From the NCBI GenBank assembly GCA_021786655.1, contig JAJYMU010000391.1:1-6510 (forward strand): 6,510 nucleotides of DNA, given 5' to 3'. Under the pieces are notes generated by a model, which saw only the letters and a program-made list of their open reading frames with translations, made no database searches and had not been told where the DNA came from. The stretch's first letter is position 1. Each line of letters opens with the position of its first letter. Both the position numbers and the translations under genes were made by a program. Shown in pieces: positions 1-6,510 of this stretch. Source of the stretch: Bacteroidota bacterium (lineage in GTDB: Bacteria; Bacteroidota; Ignavibacteria; Ignavibacteriales; Melioribacteraceae).

Positions 1-2203
1 CCGAATGAGCGTAACCGGATTACTTTCCGATTACAGATTACGCGTTTCGCCCGATTCGCAATATGAATTTGTTATGGCGCTGATTAATGAATTGAATAAT
101 CGTGGTTCGGCAATCGCTCTCGATGCAAACTCAAAATCAAAATTTGGAAAATATTCGCTTTCGAAATTTGAATCGTTGGTTGGCAAAGATAAATTGAATC
201 ATCTTGTTAATGACTTGAATGCCAATCGCGGCAAAAGCATTGTTTATGCCGGCGATACTTTACCGGAAGAAGTTCATGTTGCAGTGAATCTTCTTAACGA
301 AGTATTAGGCAACACATCGCTCTATGATTATTCAAATTCATTCAAGTTGTTGGTCAAATATTCTTCAGCAGCGGAAATTTCTCAGCTGGTCGATTCGATG
401 AAGAACGGAAAAGTTGGAGTTGTAATTCATTTCGATTCCAATCCGGTTTTCACATTGCCGGAAGATTTCGGTTACGCCAGCGCGTTGAAGAAAGTAAAAC
501 TTGTTGCATCATTAACCGAAGCGGAAAATGAATCGTCTGCGGCGGGAAATTATTCTCTTCCTATCAACGACCAGTTGGAAAGTTGGGGAGACGCTTATGT
601 GCGCGGCGGCGTTTATAGTTTGCAGCAGCCTGTTATATCACCAATCTTCAACACGCGTCAGAAAGAAGCAATTCTGTTAACATGGATTGCCGGAAGTTCA
701 TCCGCGTTTAACGAAGATATTTATCACAACTATTTAATGAATTCATTCAACGCAGATGTTTACTCGAAGGCGAACTCTTTTGCCGATGCAAAAACATTCT
801 GGTATTCAGCATTGAACGATGGTGTAGTTAAAGTAACAGAAAAAGTTCTGCCGGTTAAACTTAATTTTGCTTCGTTCAACACGTTAAATGATTTAACTCC
901 TTCAAAAGATTTTGTCATTCATCTGCACGATAACTATTTCATTGGCGACGGAAAATATGCCAACAACGGCTGGTTGCAAGAAATTCCCCATCCGGTCAGC
1001 AAAATTACATGGGACAATTACGCAGCAGTTTCTCCTTCAACGGCAAAAAGTTTAAAAGTTGACAGCAACGATCTTCTTCAAGTAAAAGTTGGTAATAGAA
1101 GTCTAACTTTGCCGGCGTTCATCCAACCCGGACTTGCAGACAATTTCATCAGCATAGAATTAGGTTACGGCAGAACGGTTATAGGTGAAGTTGGAAAGGA
1201 AGTCGGCTTCAACGCTGTTCCTCTGATGTCGAAAGATGCCCAGTCATCACCTTACATTTTTACAAATGTTTCCGTTACAAAAGCAGGCGGATCGCACGAA
1301 TTGGTCTCAACCCAAGAGCAGCATTCACTCGATGATACTTCTTTAAAAGATTTTCATCGAATCAGAAAGATTATTCAAGAAGGCACTTTAAAAAAGTACG
1401 AGAAGTATCCGAACTTTTTACATGAAGAAAAAGAAAAATTATTCAGCATCACAAATGAAGTTCAATACACCGGCAACAAATGGGCGATGGCGATAGATCT
1501 AAATAAATGTACGAACTGCCAAGTTTGTGTTGCCTCGTGTAACGTTGAAAACAATATTGCCGTCGTTGGTAAAGAGCAGGTAAGTAAAGGGCGAGTAATG
1601 CAGTGGATTCGGCTTGACCGCTACTACTCAGGCACTCCGGATGAACCGATTGCAAGTAATCAACCGATGTTATGCCAGCAATGCGACAACGCTCCTTGCG
1701 AAAATGTCTGCCCGGTTAATGCAACCAACCACAGCCCCGACGGATTGAATCAAATGGTTTATAATCGCTGTGTCGGAACAAGATATTGTTCAAACAACTG
1801 TCCGTACAAAGTAAGACGGTTCAATTTTTTCAATTATAGAGATTCCTTCGCCGATTCATATTACGAGAACGATCTCACATCGCTGGTCAATAATCCTGAA
1901 GTGACGGTTCGTTCGCGCGGTGTGATGGAGAAATGTACTTTCTGCATTCAGAGAATTATGGAAGCGAGATCTAATGCTATCCGCGATAACAAACCGTTGA
2001 AGGGTTCCGATATTGTTACGGCATGTCAGCAAGCATGTCCAACCAATGCAATAACATTTGGCGATGCAAACGATCCTACATCGCCGGTAGCAAAACTTAG
2101 AGATCATAATTTATCTTATCACGTACTTGAAGAGTTAAATGTGAAACCGAATGTTACATACATTGCTAAACTTCGAAATACTCATTCGGAGGAAATACTG
2201 TGA
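1..2203 (+). CDS. actB: ActB, iron-sulfur/molybdopterin-like subunit of alternative complex III (5' end missing)
   Basis: This is the periplasm-facing iron-sulfur subunit of the quinol:cytochrome c oxidoreductase ACIII, which carries electrons from the quinol site toward the heme subunits. The frame is open to the window edge (frame starts at base 2; an Arg codon precedes the ATG at 5). The first visible residues, TGLLSDYRLR, look like the interior of the molybdopterin-like domain, so I infer a few hundred N-terminal residues, including any Tat signal, are missing. Counting from the ATG at 5, residues 1 to about 430 are the rest of that domain, with a dinucleotide-binding-like part from about W323. 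Family members are known to lack the Mo cofactor. The C-terminal ferredoxin-type domain (about 485-715) has cysteines 502/505/508/512, 557/560/565/569, 589/595/599 and 644/647/674/678. Thr592 sits where a fourth cysteine would be in the third motif, which predicts three [4Fe-4S] clusters and one [3Fe-4S]. The TGA stop overlaps the actC start. Confidence 0.95.
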   Translation, partial: RMSVTGLLSDYRLRVSPDSQYEFVMALINELNNRGSAIALDANSKSKFGKYSLSKFESLVGKDKLNHLVNDLNANRGKSIVYAGDTLPEEVHVAVNLLNEVLGNTSLYDYSNSFKLLVKYSSAAEISQLVDSMKNGKVGVVIHFDSNPVFTLPEDFGYASALKKVKLVASLTEAENESSAAGNYSLPINDQLESWGDAYVRGGVYSLQQPVISPIFNTRQKEAILLTWIAGSSSAFNEDIYHNYLMNSFNADVYSKANSFADAKTFWYSALNDGVVKVTEKVLPVKLNFASFNTLNDLTPSKDFVIHLHDNYFIGDGKYANNGWLQEIPHPVSKITWDNYAAVSPSTAKSLKVDSNDLLQVKVGNRSLTLPAFIQPGLADNFISIELGYGRTVIGEVGKEVGFNAVPLMSKDAQSSPYIFTNVSVTKAGGSHELVSTQEQHSLDDTSLKDFHRIRKIIQEGTLKKYEKYPNFLHEEKEKLFSITNEVQYTGNKWAMAIDLNKCTNCQVCVASCNVENNIAVVGKEQVSKGRVMQWIRLDRYYSGTPDEPIASNQPMLCQQCDNAPCENVCPVNATNHSPDGLNQMVYNRCVGTRYCSNNCPYKVRRFNFFNYRDSFADSYYENDLTSLVNNPEVTVRSRGVMEKCTFCIQRIMEARSNAIRDNKPLKGSDIVTACQQACPTNAITFGDANDPTSPVAKLRDHNLSYHVLEELNVKPNVTYIAKLRNTHSEEIL
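2188..2192 (+). promoter_or_regulatory. Ribosome binding site for actC
   Basis: A perfect GGAGG lies inside the end of actB, 7 bases before the GTG at 2200. It supports GTG as the real actC start and suggests actC translation is coupled to termination of actB. Confidence 0.8.
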
Positions 2204-3567
2204 GTACTGTTGACTTAACACAAGAATTATCGGTTATAGAAGGGAAGCCGCCTTTACGGGAACTTGATGATTTAATTTCAAAACCCATTGATGCCAAGGC
2301 AAGCAAAAAGTTTTATATCGCGCTGACAATTTCCGGCTCGATGCTGTCTCTGCTCGTTATCGGATTGGGATTAACTTTTTACTACGGCATCGGAATGTGG
2401 GGAAACAATATTCCCGTGGGCTGGGCATTCGATATTACGAATTTCGTTTTCTGGGTCGGTATCGGTCACGCTGGAACTTTGATCTCAGCGATTCTTTTCT
2501 TGCTGAGACAAAAATGGCGTACCGGCATAGCACGCTTCGCAGAAGGCATGACAATTTTTGCAGTAATGACCGCCGGTTTGTTTCCGTTAATACACGTCGG
2601 ACGTCCGTGGCTTGCAGCTTATCTTTTTCCATATCCGAACCAGCACTCGATTTGGGTTAATTTCGATTCGCCTCTTTTGTGGGATGTGTTTGCGGTCTCT
2701 ACTTATTTCATCGTGTCATTAATCTTCTGGTATGTCGGATTGATTCCGGATTTTGCAACTCTTCGCGAAAGAACAAATCACAAAATCAAAAAGATTACAT
2801 ACTCAATTTTTGGATTGGGCTGGCGGTTTTCGAACAAACATTGGCAGCACTACGAAATGGTTTATCTTATTCTTGCCGGATTCGCAACGCCGCTAGTTCT
2901 TTCGGTTCATACAATTGTAAGCTTCGATTTTGCCGTTTCAATTCTTCCAGGATGGCATGCAACAATTTTTCCGCCGTACTTTGTTGCCGGCGCCGTCTTC
3001 TCCGGATTCGCAATGGTGCAAAACGTTTTGATTATTGTCAGAAAGGTTTTCAATTACGAACATATAATTACGTTAGATACGCTTGAGAAGATGAACAAGA
3101 TTATGCTGCTGACCGGTTCGATGGTTGGTTACGCATACGCAATGGAATTTTTTATCGCTTGGTACAGCGGTCTGCCGATTGAGCGATTCACTTTTATTAA
3201 TAGAGCTTTCGGTCCATACGCATGGGCATATTGGATTATGATCTCATGCAATGTGATTTCACCGCAGCTCTTCTGGTCCAGAAAAATTAGGAGAACTATT
3301 CCTGTCATGTTTGTGATTGCGATATTTGTAAATATCGGAATGTGGTTCGAAAGATTCGTCATCATCGTTTCGTCGTTATCGAGAGACTTCTTACCATCAA
3401 GCTGGCATCTTTTCGTCCCGACTTACACGGATTTCATGATTCTAATAGGCAGCTTCGGATTTTTCTTCACCTGGCTGTTGTTATTCGCAAAAGCGCTGCC
3501 GGTTGTTTCAATGGCAGAAGTTAAAGCAACTGTTACGGGTTCACAACCTTCGCATGGGGGTCACTGA
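2200..3567 (+). CDS. actC: ActC, NrfD-family quinol-binding membrane subunit of alternative complex III
   Basis: This 455-residue integral membrane protein belongs to the NrfD/PsrC family. In ACIII, ActC docks against ActB and forms the quinol oxidation site on the periplasmic side; it is also a candidate for proton translocation. About ten hydrophobic helices can be read, near residues 38-62, 78-103, 114-134, 158-182, 217-240, 253-281, 300-322, 338-360, 364-390 and 408-433. Polar residues within or near helices include His90 (in GIGHAGTL), His132 (in HVGRPW) and Asp162 (in LLWDVF). These are plausible quinol or proton-path residues by family position, but this was not tested. The N-terminal stretch (about 1-37) is hydrophilic and the tail ends in SHGGH. 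The start is GTG, chosen because of the strong GGAGG 7 bases upstream; it overlaps the actB stop by 4 bases. The stop is 2 bases before actD/E, so the gene is inside the operon. Confidence 0.95.
   Translation: MSTVDLTQELSVIEGKPPLRELDDLISKPIDAKASKKFYIALTISGSMLSLLVIGLGLTFYYGIGMWGNNIPVGWAFDITNFVFWVGIGHAGTLISAILFLLRQKWRTGIARFAEGMTIFAVMTAGLFPLIHVGRPWLAAYLFPYPNQHSIWVNFDSPLLWDVFAVSTYFIVSLIFWYVGLIPDFATLRERTNHKIKKITYSIFGLGWRFSNKHWQHYEMVYLILAGFATPLVLSVHTIVSFDFAVSILPGWHATIFPPYFVAGAVFSGFAMVQNVLIIVRKVFNYEHIITLDTLEKMNKIMLLTGSMVGYAYAMEFFIAWYSGLPIERFTFINRAFGPYAWAYWIMISCNVISPQLFWSRKIRRTIPVMFVIAIFVNIGMWFERFVIIVSSLSRDFLPSSWHLFVPTYTDFMILIGSFGFFFTWLLLFAKALPVVSMAEVKATVTGSQPSHGGH
3556..3560 (+). promoter_or_regulatory. 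Probable ribosome binding site for the actD/E fusion gene
   Basis: A GGGGG run at the end of actC lies 9 bases before the ATG at 3570. It is an imperfect Shine-Dalgarno match, and no better purine-rich site lies nearby. Coupling to actC termination (stop at 3565-3567) probably helps initiation. Confidence 0.45.
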
Positions 3568-3569
3568 CG

Positions 3570-4709
3570 ATGAGCGGAAAAATACTATACAGTTATACCG
3601 GAATTTTTGATACACCCGATCAGATTATTCATGCTGCTGAAAAAGCGGTTGAAGAGGGTTACACAAAATATGACGTGAACACTCCGTACCCAGTGCATGG
3701 GATGGATAAAGCAATGAAACTCAAACCATCCAAACTCGGATACTTTGCATTGGTCTTTGGTCTTTCAGGTACGTTGTCTGCGCTGCTTACAATTTGGTGG
3801 ATGTCGGCGATCAACTATCCAATTGTAATTGGAGGCAAGCCGTTGTTTTCATTTCCGGCTTATGTACCGATCATGTTTGAAGTGACGGTTTTGTCTGCTG
3901 CGATAATGACGGTGGTGGTGATGCTGTTTTTCTTTTTCAAACTTCCGAATAACAGCCATCCGCTTCACGGAACGGTTTACATGAAAAAAGTTTCGGCGGA
4001 TAAATATGGAATTTCTATACAAGCCGATGATCCTAAGTTCAGCGAATCGTCGGTGAGAAAATTCTTAGAGGGTGTGCATGCTGCTGAAATCATTCCGATT
4101 TACTGGGACGAAGAAGAGATAAATCATCAAAACAAAATTTTTGAACCAAAATTTATTGTGTTCTTAGCCGCAGTTGCGTTGATAACTTCCGGAGTTACTT
4201 ATTTCTCTTTCAATAAACTTATGTATATGGTTCCGTTCAACTGGATGATGGATCAACCGAAACTAAGCGCACAGCAGCAGAGCCCAATATTTGCTGACGG
4301 CTTTGGTATGCGGCTGCCGGTCGCCGGAACAGTTGCGCGCGGCTACATGCTGTATCAGTTTACTGGTCAACCGGATTCAGCGGGCAAGACGTTGGTAAAT
4401 CCAATTCCGGTTTCGAAAGAATCTCTCGCGCTGGGAAAAACAAAATTTGATATTTATTGCAGTCCGTGTCATGGCTATAATGCCGATGGCGCAAGCCGTT
4501 TGCGCGGACAATTTCCAAATCCGCCGAGTCTTCATTCCGACAAAGTTCGCACTTGGACCGACGGAAGAATTTTTGCAGTTATCACGGAAGGACAAAACAT
4601 AATGCCGTCATATTCCAGTCAACTTTCTGTTGACGAACGGTGGGCGGTAATCAATTATATAAGAGCATTACAAAGAGCGCTCAATGCTAAGGAGTCAGAC
4701 GTTCAATGA
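3570..4709 (+). CDS. ActD-ActE fusion: DUF3341 membrane subunit joined to monoheme cytochrome c of alternative complex III
   Basis: This single 379-residue protein combines two ACIII subunits that are separate in the structurally characterised complexes. Residues 1 to about 190 are ActD (DUF3341): an N-terminal cytoplasmic part with a TPDQIIHAAEK helix, membrane helices near 56-79 and 98-124, the loop YPIVIGGKPLFSFPAY typical of the family, and a cytoplasmic domain at 125-190. A third helix (about 193-216) crosses back, and residues 217-379 are ActE. The heme motif is CSPCH (C297, C300, H301), and the probable distal ligand is Met345 in NIMPSY. The segments GTVARGY and LVNPIP precede the heme domain, as in ActE. 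There is no cysteine before C297, so no lipobox anchor is possible; helix 3 takes over that job. With a cytoplasmic N-terminus, three helices put the heme in the periplasm, as needed. The frame is unbroken across the junction. The stop overlaps the actF start in ATGA. Gene symbol left blank because it covers actD plus actE. Confidence 0.93.
   Translation: MSGKILYSYTGIFDTPDQIIHAAEKAVEEGYTKYDVNTPYPVHGMDKAMKLKPSKLGYFALVFGLSGTLSALLTIWWMSAINYPIVIGGKPLFSFPAYVPIMFEVTVLSAAIMTVVVMLFFFFKLPNNSHPLHGTVYMKKVSADKYGISIQADDPKFSESSVRKFLEGVHAAEIIPIYWDEEEINHQNKIFEPKFIVFLAAVALITSGVTYFSFNKLMYMVPFNWMMDQPKLSAQQQSPIFADGFGMRLPVAGTVARGYMLYQFTGQPDSAGKTLVNPIPVSKESLALGKTKFDIYCSPCHGYNADGASRLRGQFPNPPSLHSDKVRTWTDGRIFAVITEGQNIMPSYSSQLSVDERWAVINYIRALQRALNAKESDVQ
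4689..4694 (+). promoter_or_regulatory. Ribosome binding site for actF
   Basis: AAGGAG lies within the last codons of the actD/E fusion, 11 bases before the ATG at 4706. The spacing is somewhat long, but the match is good and supports that start. Confidence 0.65.
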
Positions 4710-5884
4710 GTTCCTCTTCAGTCGAATATCACAAAAAAGAATTACCGTCTAAGGTTCGGACAATCGGAACAACACTGTTCGCTGCCGGATTGATAATTGT
4801 TGCGTTGGGTTATGTAACTGATCCGGTTAGAAGCGCATACAATAATATTGTCGGACTAACATTTTTAATCAGCGTTGGCGTAGGTTCTTTATTTTTACTC
4901 GCACTTGAATATGTAGCCGGTGCGGTATGGAGTACGCCATTCAGAAGAGTAACCGAATTTCTTGCGGCAAATATTTATATAATTCCTCTTCTTGCGATTC
5001 CGCTCTTGTTAAACGTGAATACCGTTTTTCACTGGACTCATCCCGAATCGGCGGATAAAACTATGATAAATAAAGCGCCTTACCTTAACGTGACTTTCTT
5101 TATCGTTAGAGTTGTTGTCTTCTGGCTGCTATGGCTTGGGTTCTACTATTTCATTTCGAGAAATTCGGTTAAGCAAGATACAAGTCACGATCAATCATTA
5201 TCTAAATTGAATATCAAACTATCCACCATCTTCATCCCGATTTTTGCGATAACAATTTCTTTCGCTGCAATAGACTGGTTAATGAGTTTATCGCCGAAAT
5301 GGTTTTCGACAATATTTGGAGTCTATTACTTTTCGGGAACAGTACTAGCGGCGCTGGCTGCCGGAACAATTTTCATTGTACTTTTGAACGAGAAAGGTTA
5401 CTTCGTTAAAGGTCTCTCCAGCGATCATTACTATAGTCTTGGCGCGCTTCTTTTCGCATTCACAAATTTCTGGGCTTACATTGCATTCAGCCAATACTTG
5501 CTGATATGGTATGCAAACCTTCCGGAAGAAACAATTTGGTTTATTGCACGATGGCAAGGAAGCTGGAAATTTATTTCGATCGGTTTGGTGTTCGTTCATT
5601 TTGTAATTCCATATTTCGGTTTGCTTTCACAGCCGTCGAAGATGAATCCGAAAAGATTACTCGCAATGTCCGGTTGGCTTCTCTTTGCTCACTATTATGA
5701 TTTGTACTGGATGACGATGCCGAACTACGGTAAAGATGGAGTTGTCCTGGGGTGGATTGAATTAGGTTTTCCGTTATTGATTGCCGGCTTGATAATGCTT
5801 GTCTTTAACTTCAAAGCGAAATCGCAAAATCTTGTTCCGATCGGCGATCCAAAACTAAAAAGAGGAATTGATTTTAGACTTTAA
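4706..5884 (+). CDS. actF: ActF, integral membrane subunit of alternative complex III
   Basis: This 392-residue polytopic membrane protein is the second large NrfD-like subunit of ACIII, known from the family to be structurally related to ActC but not to hold the quinol site. It is thought to be part of the proton path. About ten hydrophobic helices can be read, near residues 17-37, 47-72, 85-107, 127-150, 172-195, 202-227, 245-268, 285-306, 316-338 and 347-370. Features that fit ActF are VFHWTH (107-112) after helix 3, AAIDWLMSL (187-195) in helix 5, the FTNFWAYIAFSQY segment (252-264), and a C-terminal VPIGDPKL motif (377-384) after the last helix. There is no heme motif and no cysteine cluster. 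The ATG overlaps the upstream stop by 4 bases (ATGA), which points to translational coupling and equal expression with the actD/E fusion. Identification rests on size, topology, these segments and position immediately after ActE. Confidence 0.93.
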   Translation: MSSSSVEYHKKELPSKVRTIGTTLFAAGLIIVALGYVTDPVRSAYNNIVGLTFLISVGVGSLFLLALEYVAGAVWSTPFRRVTEFLAANIYIIPLLAIPLLLNVNTVFHWTHPESADKTMINKAPYLNVTFFIVRVVVFWLLWLGFYYFISRNSVKQDTSHDQSLSKLNIKLSTIFIPIFAITISFAAIDWLMSLSPKWFSTIFGVYYFSGTVLAALAAGTIFIVLLNEKGYFVKGLSSDHYYSLGALLFAFTNFWAYIAFSQYLLIWYANLPEETIWFIARWQGSWKFISIGLVFVHFVIPYFGLLSQPSKMNPKRLLAMSGWLLFAHYYDLYWMTMPNYGKDGVVLGWIELGFPLLIAGLIMLVFNFKAKSQNLVPIGDPKLKRGIDFRL

Positions 5885-5896
5885 TCCTGAAGATAT

Positions 5897-6510
5897 ATGA
5901 ACCAGAACAAAAAATTATTAGAAGACGAAATAAAGTTTAGAGAATTGTTGAAAAATCCGATCCGACTGTTCGGCTGGGTCTTTCCATATTTTCTTGTGAT
6001 CATTCTGCTGCTTGGAATTTACTACGTTCAGCATTTGTCAAATCTTTCGTTTAACGGTGTACCGGTAAGCGTGCCGGATTCGACAAATATGAAAAAAGAA
6101 ATTCCGATGAAGAAGGGGGGCGTTTTACCCGCGGTCGATCTCGATGTCGTGAAGAATCCTACACCGGATTTTATCGCCAAAGGGAAAGAACTTTTCGATA
6201 ATAACTGTAAATCGTGTCACGGCGATAACGGAATGGGTGACGGTGCCGCCGGTGCAATGTTGAATCCGAAACCGAGAAATTTTCATGCTGTCGATGGTTG
6301 GACAAACGGAAGGAATGTCGATCAGATGTATAAGACTTTGCAAGAGGGAATTCCGAAAACCGGGATGGCGGCTTACGAATACATGCCGAAGGTAGATCGC
6401 TTTGAAATTATAGCATACATAAGAACGTTCGCGCAATTTCCAGAAGTTACCGACGATCAGTTGATTAACCTCGATATGAATTATCAAGTTTCGCAAAGTG
6501 CAACTGTACC
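5897..6510 (+). CDS. Membrane-anchored monoheme cytochrome c (3' end missing)
   Basis: A coding frame runs from ATG 5897 off the window end, with 204 complete codons visible. The product starts with a charged stretch (1-23), then one helix (about 24-45, WVFPYFLVIILLLGIYY) that acts as an uncleaved anchor. A periplasmic linker leads to a class I cytochrome c domain (about 90-180). The heme motif is CKSCH (C104, C107, H108), followed by GDNGMGDG. Met157 in KTGMAAY is the likely axial ligand, with Met163 as an alternative, and the closing helix is RFEIIAYIRTF. At least 24 residues follow the domain, so a C-terminal extension exists. An in-frame TGA at 5888-5890 makes 5897 the first possible ATG. 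The gap from actF is 12 bases and no strong ribosome binding site is seen. The gene is probably in the ACIII operon and could carry electrons from ActA/ActE to a terminal oxidase, or be an extra subunit. It has no recognised gene name. Confidence 0.88.
   Translation, partial: MNQNKKLLEDEIKFRELLKNPIRLFGWVFPYFLVIILLLGIYYVQHLSNLSFNGVPVSVPDSTNMKKEIPMKKGGVLPAVDLDVVKNPTPDFIAKGKELFDNNCKSCHGDNGMGDGAAGAMLNPKPRNFHAVDGWTNGRNVDQMYKTLQEGIPKTGMAAYEYMPKVDRFEIIAYIRTFAQFPEVTDDQLINLDMNYQVSQSATV

Noticed and set aside
1449..2107. Two antisense open frames opposite the ActB iron-sulfur domain
   Set aside because: The plus strand encodes the conserved cysteine motifs. The antisense products are rich in chance Cys/Arg and show no family signature.
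2679..3086. Plus-strand open frame of 135 codons inside actC in another frame
   Set aside because: It lies wholly within a well-supported ten-helix membrane protein gene, has no domain-like features and no separate ribosome binding site that stands out.
1..3567. Reading the first two genes as a DMSO/polysulfide/tetrathionate reductase-type operon (molybdoenzyme, FeS, NrfD)
   Set aside because: The molybdopterin-like and FeS domains are in one chain, one cluster motif has Thr for Cys, and DUF3341, ActE and ActF follow. Together these are specific to alternative complex III.
6115..6120. Run of six G in the last cytochrome gene as a possible slippage or frameshift site
   Set aside because: The anchor helix before the run and the heme domain after it are in the same frame, so no frameshift is needed. 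The run simply encodes Gly-Gly after two Lys codons.
6125..6496. Antisense open frame of 123 codons opposite the last cytochrome gene
   Set aside because: The plus strand here encodes a clear cytochrome c with heme motif, Met ligand and anchor helix. The antisense product has no recognisable domain and is best explained as a shadow.

Overview
The window is a piece of one plus-strand operon for alternative complex III (ACIII), a quinol:cytochrome c oxidoreductase unrelated to cytochrome bc1. It is coding almost end to end. The organism is most likely a member of the Bacteroidota/Chlorobiota/Ignavibacteriota assemblage. That rests on the ACIII gene order (B-C-D/E-F), the style of the encoded proteins and a moderately AT-rich composition (judged by eye). 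An Ignavibacteria-like lineage is a guess that this window alone cannot prove.

Layout: (1) 1-2203, the 3' part of actB. It holds the end of a molybdopterin-oxidoreductase-like domain followed by a ferredoxin-type domain with 15 cluster cysteines, which fits three [4Fe-4S] clusters and one [3Fe-4S] cluster. (2) 2200-3567, actC, a ten-helix NrfD-family membrane protein with a GTG start overlapping the actB stop. (3) 3570-4709, one reading frame that joins ActD (DUF3341, two helices) to ActE (monoheme cytochrome c) through a third helix. (4) 4706-5884, actF, a second ten-helix membrane protein. (5) 5897 to the window end, the 5' part of a gene for a membrane-anchored monoheme cytochrome c. actA (multiheme cytochrome) and the 5' end of actB should lie upstream. 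Terminal oxidase genes may lie downstream; neither can be seen.

How the genes work together: quinol is expected to be oxidised at ActC next to the ActB iron-sulfur chain. Electrons pass through ActB toward the hemes of ActA and the ActE domain. They then go to a soluble or anchored cytochrome c, possibly the one encoded last here, and on to an oxygen reductase. ActC and ActF are the candidate proton-path subunits. Genes overlap by 4 bases or lie 2-12 bases apart, so they are probably co-transcribed and partly translationally coupled. No promoter, terminator, RNA gene, mobile element or CRISPR array was seen. No gene-free stretch exceeds 12 bases.

This is a known type of respiratory complex, not a new system. 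The points most worth a look are the ActD-ActE fusion and the extra anchored cytochrome c.
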